64,000 nucleotides of DNA from Strongylocentrotus purpuratus (lineage: Eukaryota; Echinodermata; Echinoidea; Camarodonta; Strongylocentrotidae): NCBI RefSeq assembly GCF_000002235.5, contig NW_022145597.1, positions 25,312,423-25,376,422 on the forward strand. The letters run 5' to 3'. The position numbers and the translations under genes were made by a program. Each line of letters opens with the position of its first letter. Position 1 is the stretch's first letter. Shown here one piece after another: positions 62,355-64,000 of the stretch. The notes under the pieces were generated by a model. The model ran no database searches and was not told the DNA's origin. It saw only the letters and a program-made list of their open reading frames with translations.

Positions 62355-62640
62355 TTAAAGGCCCACAAGACCAGCGATAGGCCATGAAACAGACAACCCA
62401 TAAGACTGACAGTCCATAAGGTTGACAGTGTCGGTCCGACAGGTCTACGAAAAAGTCGTCGGGGGGTTCACGAGGCCGACATGTCGGTCTTGCCAGCCTT
62501 GTGACAACTTTTTGTTGAGTTTATGAGACCGAGATTATCTGTCTTGTGGGCTGTGAAACTCATTGGCTGCATTGACTGTTGGTCTCGTTGTCTGTTGGTC
62601 CTGCCTTTTGGTCTCGAGGGGGTTTCATTAATTCTACCAG
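62355..62640. repeat. GAC/GTC-rich degenerate palindromic repeat
   Basis: GCCCACAAGAC (62361-62371) is mirrored by GTCTTGTGGGC (62541-62551), with many GACAGAC/TGTCGGT words between. The 81-codon minus-strand frame across it is not supported. Confidence 0.5.
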
Positions 62641-62739
62641 GATGTCCTGAAAGATAAAAACCGAAGAAATATATCATGATGCAGGGTTTGACACCGACAG
62701 GAAGCCAGTACATATATTGACCCCAAAGTTTTTAATTCC

Positions 62740-62799
62740 AGACCCCCCCCCCCCCCAAACAAAATAAATGAATAAATGAAGTTGGTGTGTAAGTGAGCC

Positions 62800-62831
<32 letters not shown>
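62740..62831. repeat. Two long poly-C runs
   Basis: A C run of about 17 at 62740-62757 and one of about 30 at 62802-62831. The second is the longest homopolymer in the window and may be inexact in the assembly. Confidence 0.9.
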
Positions 62832-62832
<1 letters not shown>

Positions 62833-63910
62833 TGAAAGAAAAAATGTTTGTGTGTAGCAGTGTTATAGTGGAATAGATAGTATAGACAGGTTTATTGCCA
62901 TCTGACATCTGAATGTTAATGTTTTAGTTCATTAATGTACAGTAATCAGATATTGACATATCCTGTCTAAAGGCTGTTTGATTATTTGTGATTTTAATGA
63001 TAACAAAAGCAGTTATTCAAAAGAAAAAGAATGATTTGCCCCTAAACTGCTACAAGTCTTATAATGAAATAAAGATAACTTTCTTTGTATGTGCATCTTA
63101 AATTGATGAATATGATAATTCAGCTTTTGAAAACAACTGCAAAAGAATGGAAAGTTATTAATCAATTTGTATCTTTGTACATCCCCACATCATGACTTTA
63201 ATACATAGTATGAATCGCCAGACTAGCTATATTATTTTCACGTTGACCTTTTGTTGCTTTTTCTGTGCATGATCAATATGTTTCTGTGCCTTTTGATTGA
63301 TTCTGTTGTCATATCACATATATCCCCGGCCGCCACAACTCCATTTTGTATTCCATCCCCGAAACAACACTTCATAAAATCCAATATTGAATGTCACATA
63401 TGGAGTGTCAGTTTGTAAAGAGTCAGAGAGGAAATAATTGAGGAAAAAAATGAGAGAGCTTTAGCCTCCTCCGTATGGCGAATATATTTTCTTTTGTACG
63501 TGCTGTCAGTGTAACTTGTAGTCAACCGATTTAATAACCAAGCTGTCATTCATGTACAGTAGGTACTAGGTACTTTAAAAAAATGGTCCACAAATCGTGT
63601 TGGATAACCCCAAAGTACAAGTACACTGTGTAAAGGAAAAATTGGGGATAAATTCCTGAAAAGGAGTCCCTGATCCGAATTCTTGCTACACATATTCTAC
63701 AAACATCTGGTGTTTTTGCAAATTTTTGATGATTTATCGAGTTTTGATGGTATAAATTAGGCTAAGTTGACAAGAAGTGGCATGCGAGAATAATGTGCCA
63801 GGTACATAACGTACTGTTTGACTTGTTAAAGATGCCCATATGTTGAAAGTGAGAGAGACATGTGCATCTACTTTGGCCCCATTTTCCATCTACATGTATG
63901 TAGTCGATAA
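62832..63910. other. Non-coding stretch
   Basis: AT-rich, with no recognised element or exon. Confidence 0.45.
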
Positions 63911-64000
63911 TTAAAGGTAAAGACCAGTTATGGTCATGCGATTGCATTGTGAAAGAAACGTTGTGGAATCGATCAGAAAAGGTTGATCATCTAGCATCTA
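63911..64000. mobile_element. 374-bp TTAA MITE, left part, runs off the window
   Basis: TTAAAGGTAAAGACCAGTTA and the following 70 bases match the left end of the 54808-55181 copy almost exactly. The rest lies beyond the window. Confidence 0.9.

Overview
The window is animal (eukaryotic) genomic DNA. It is AT-rich, has no operon-like layout and no long open reading frame, and is full of microsatellites, minisatellites, MITE-like inverted-repeat elements and tRNA-derived SINEs. Frequent palindromic TACATG words, ACCGGT words, long C/G homopolymers and SINE types with a TATAGCGC tail suggest a marine invertebrate, most likely a deuterostome such as an echinoderm. That assignment is inference: no diagnostic gene is present.

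No complete protein-coding gene is visible. Four short stretches have exon-like features. The best is a minus-strand segment at 40548-40694 that is open, has good acceptor and donor sites and has phase 1 on both sides. The others are a non-coding exon candidate at 56626-56708, a weak exon candidate at 59569-59617, and a possible signal-peptide first exon ending at 37902. The remainder reads as intron or intergenic DNA. One LINE-type reverse transcriptase relic lies at 57334-57463.

Layout. 1-13 kb: AT-rich sequence, two SINEs, purine/pyrimidine tracts and dense TACATG words. 13-19.5 kb: a 510-bp TTAA element (15256-15765) and a 2.8-kb element with perfect 23-bp terminal inverted repeats (16522-19322). 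20-24.3 kb: a nested repeat zone. A TTA-flanked 927-bp element with an internal 52-bp minisatellite interrupts a ~170-bp tandem repeat. A 550-bp TTAA element sits inside an older palindrome. A CAGT-type MITE, telomere-like DNA and a 479-bp element with 5-bp duplications follow. 25-32.4 kb: a large foldback, two opposed SINEs, further MITEs and degenerate tandem arrays. 35-38.7 kb: a ~175-bp array, (CT)n and a ~380-bp (TAA)n block. 41.4-42.6 kb: a tandem array split by a 374-bp TTAA element. 50-56.2 kb: three tandem duplications, a second 374-bp TTAA element and two related foldback MITEs. 57-62.4 kb: hairpins, the LINE relic and more tandem duplications. 63.9-64 kb: a third copy of the 374-bp family runs off the end.

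The main theme is non-autonomous DNA transposons. Three otherwise unrelated families share the end TTAAAGGTA, which suggests one TTAA-targeting transposase (Kolobok-like is my best guess) encoded elsewhere. Many elements landed in tandem repeats, so insertion sites and target duplications can be read directly.
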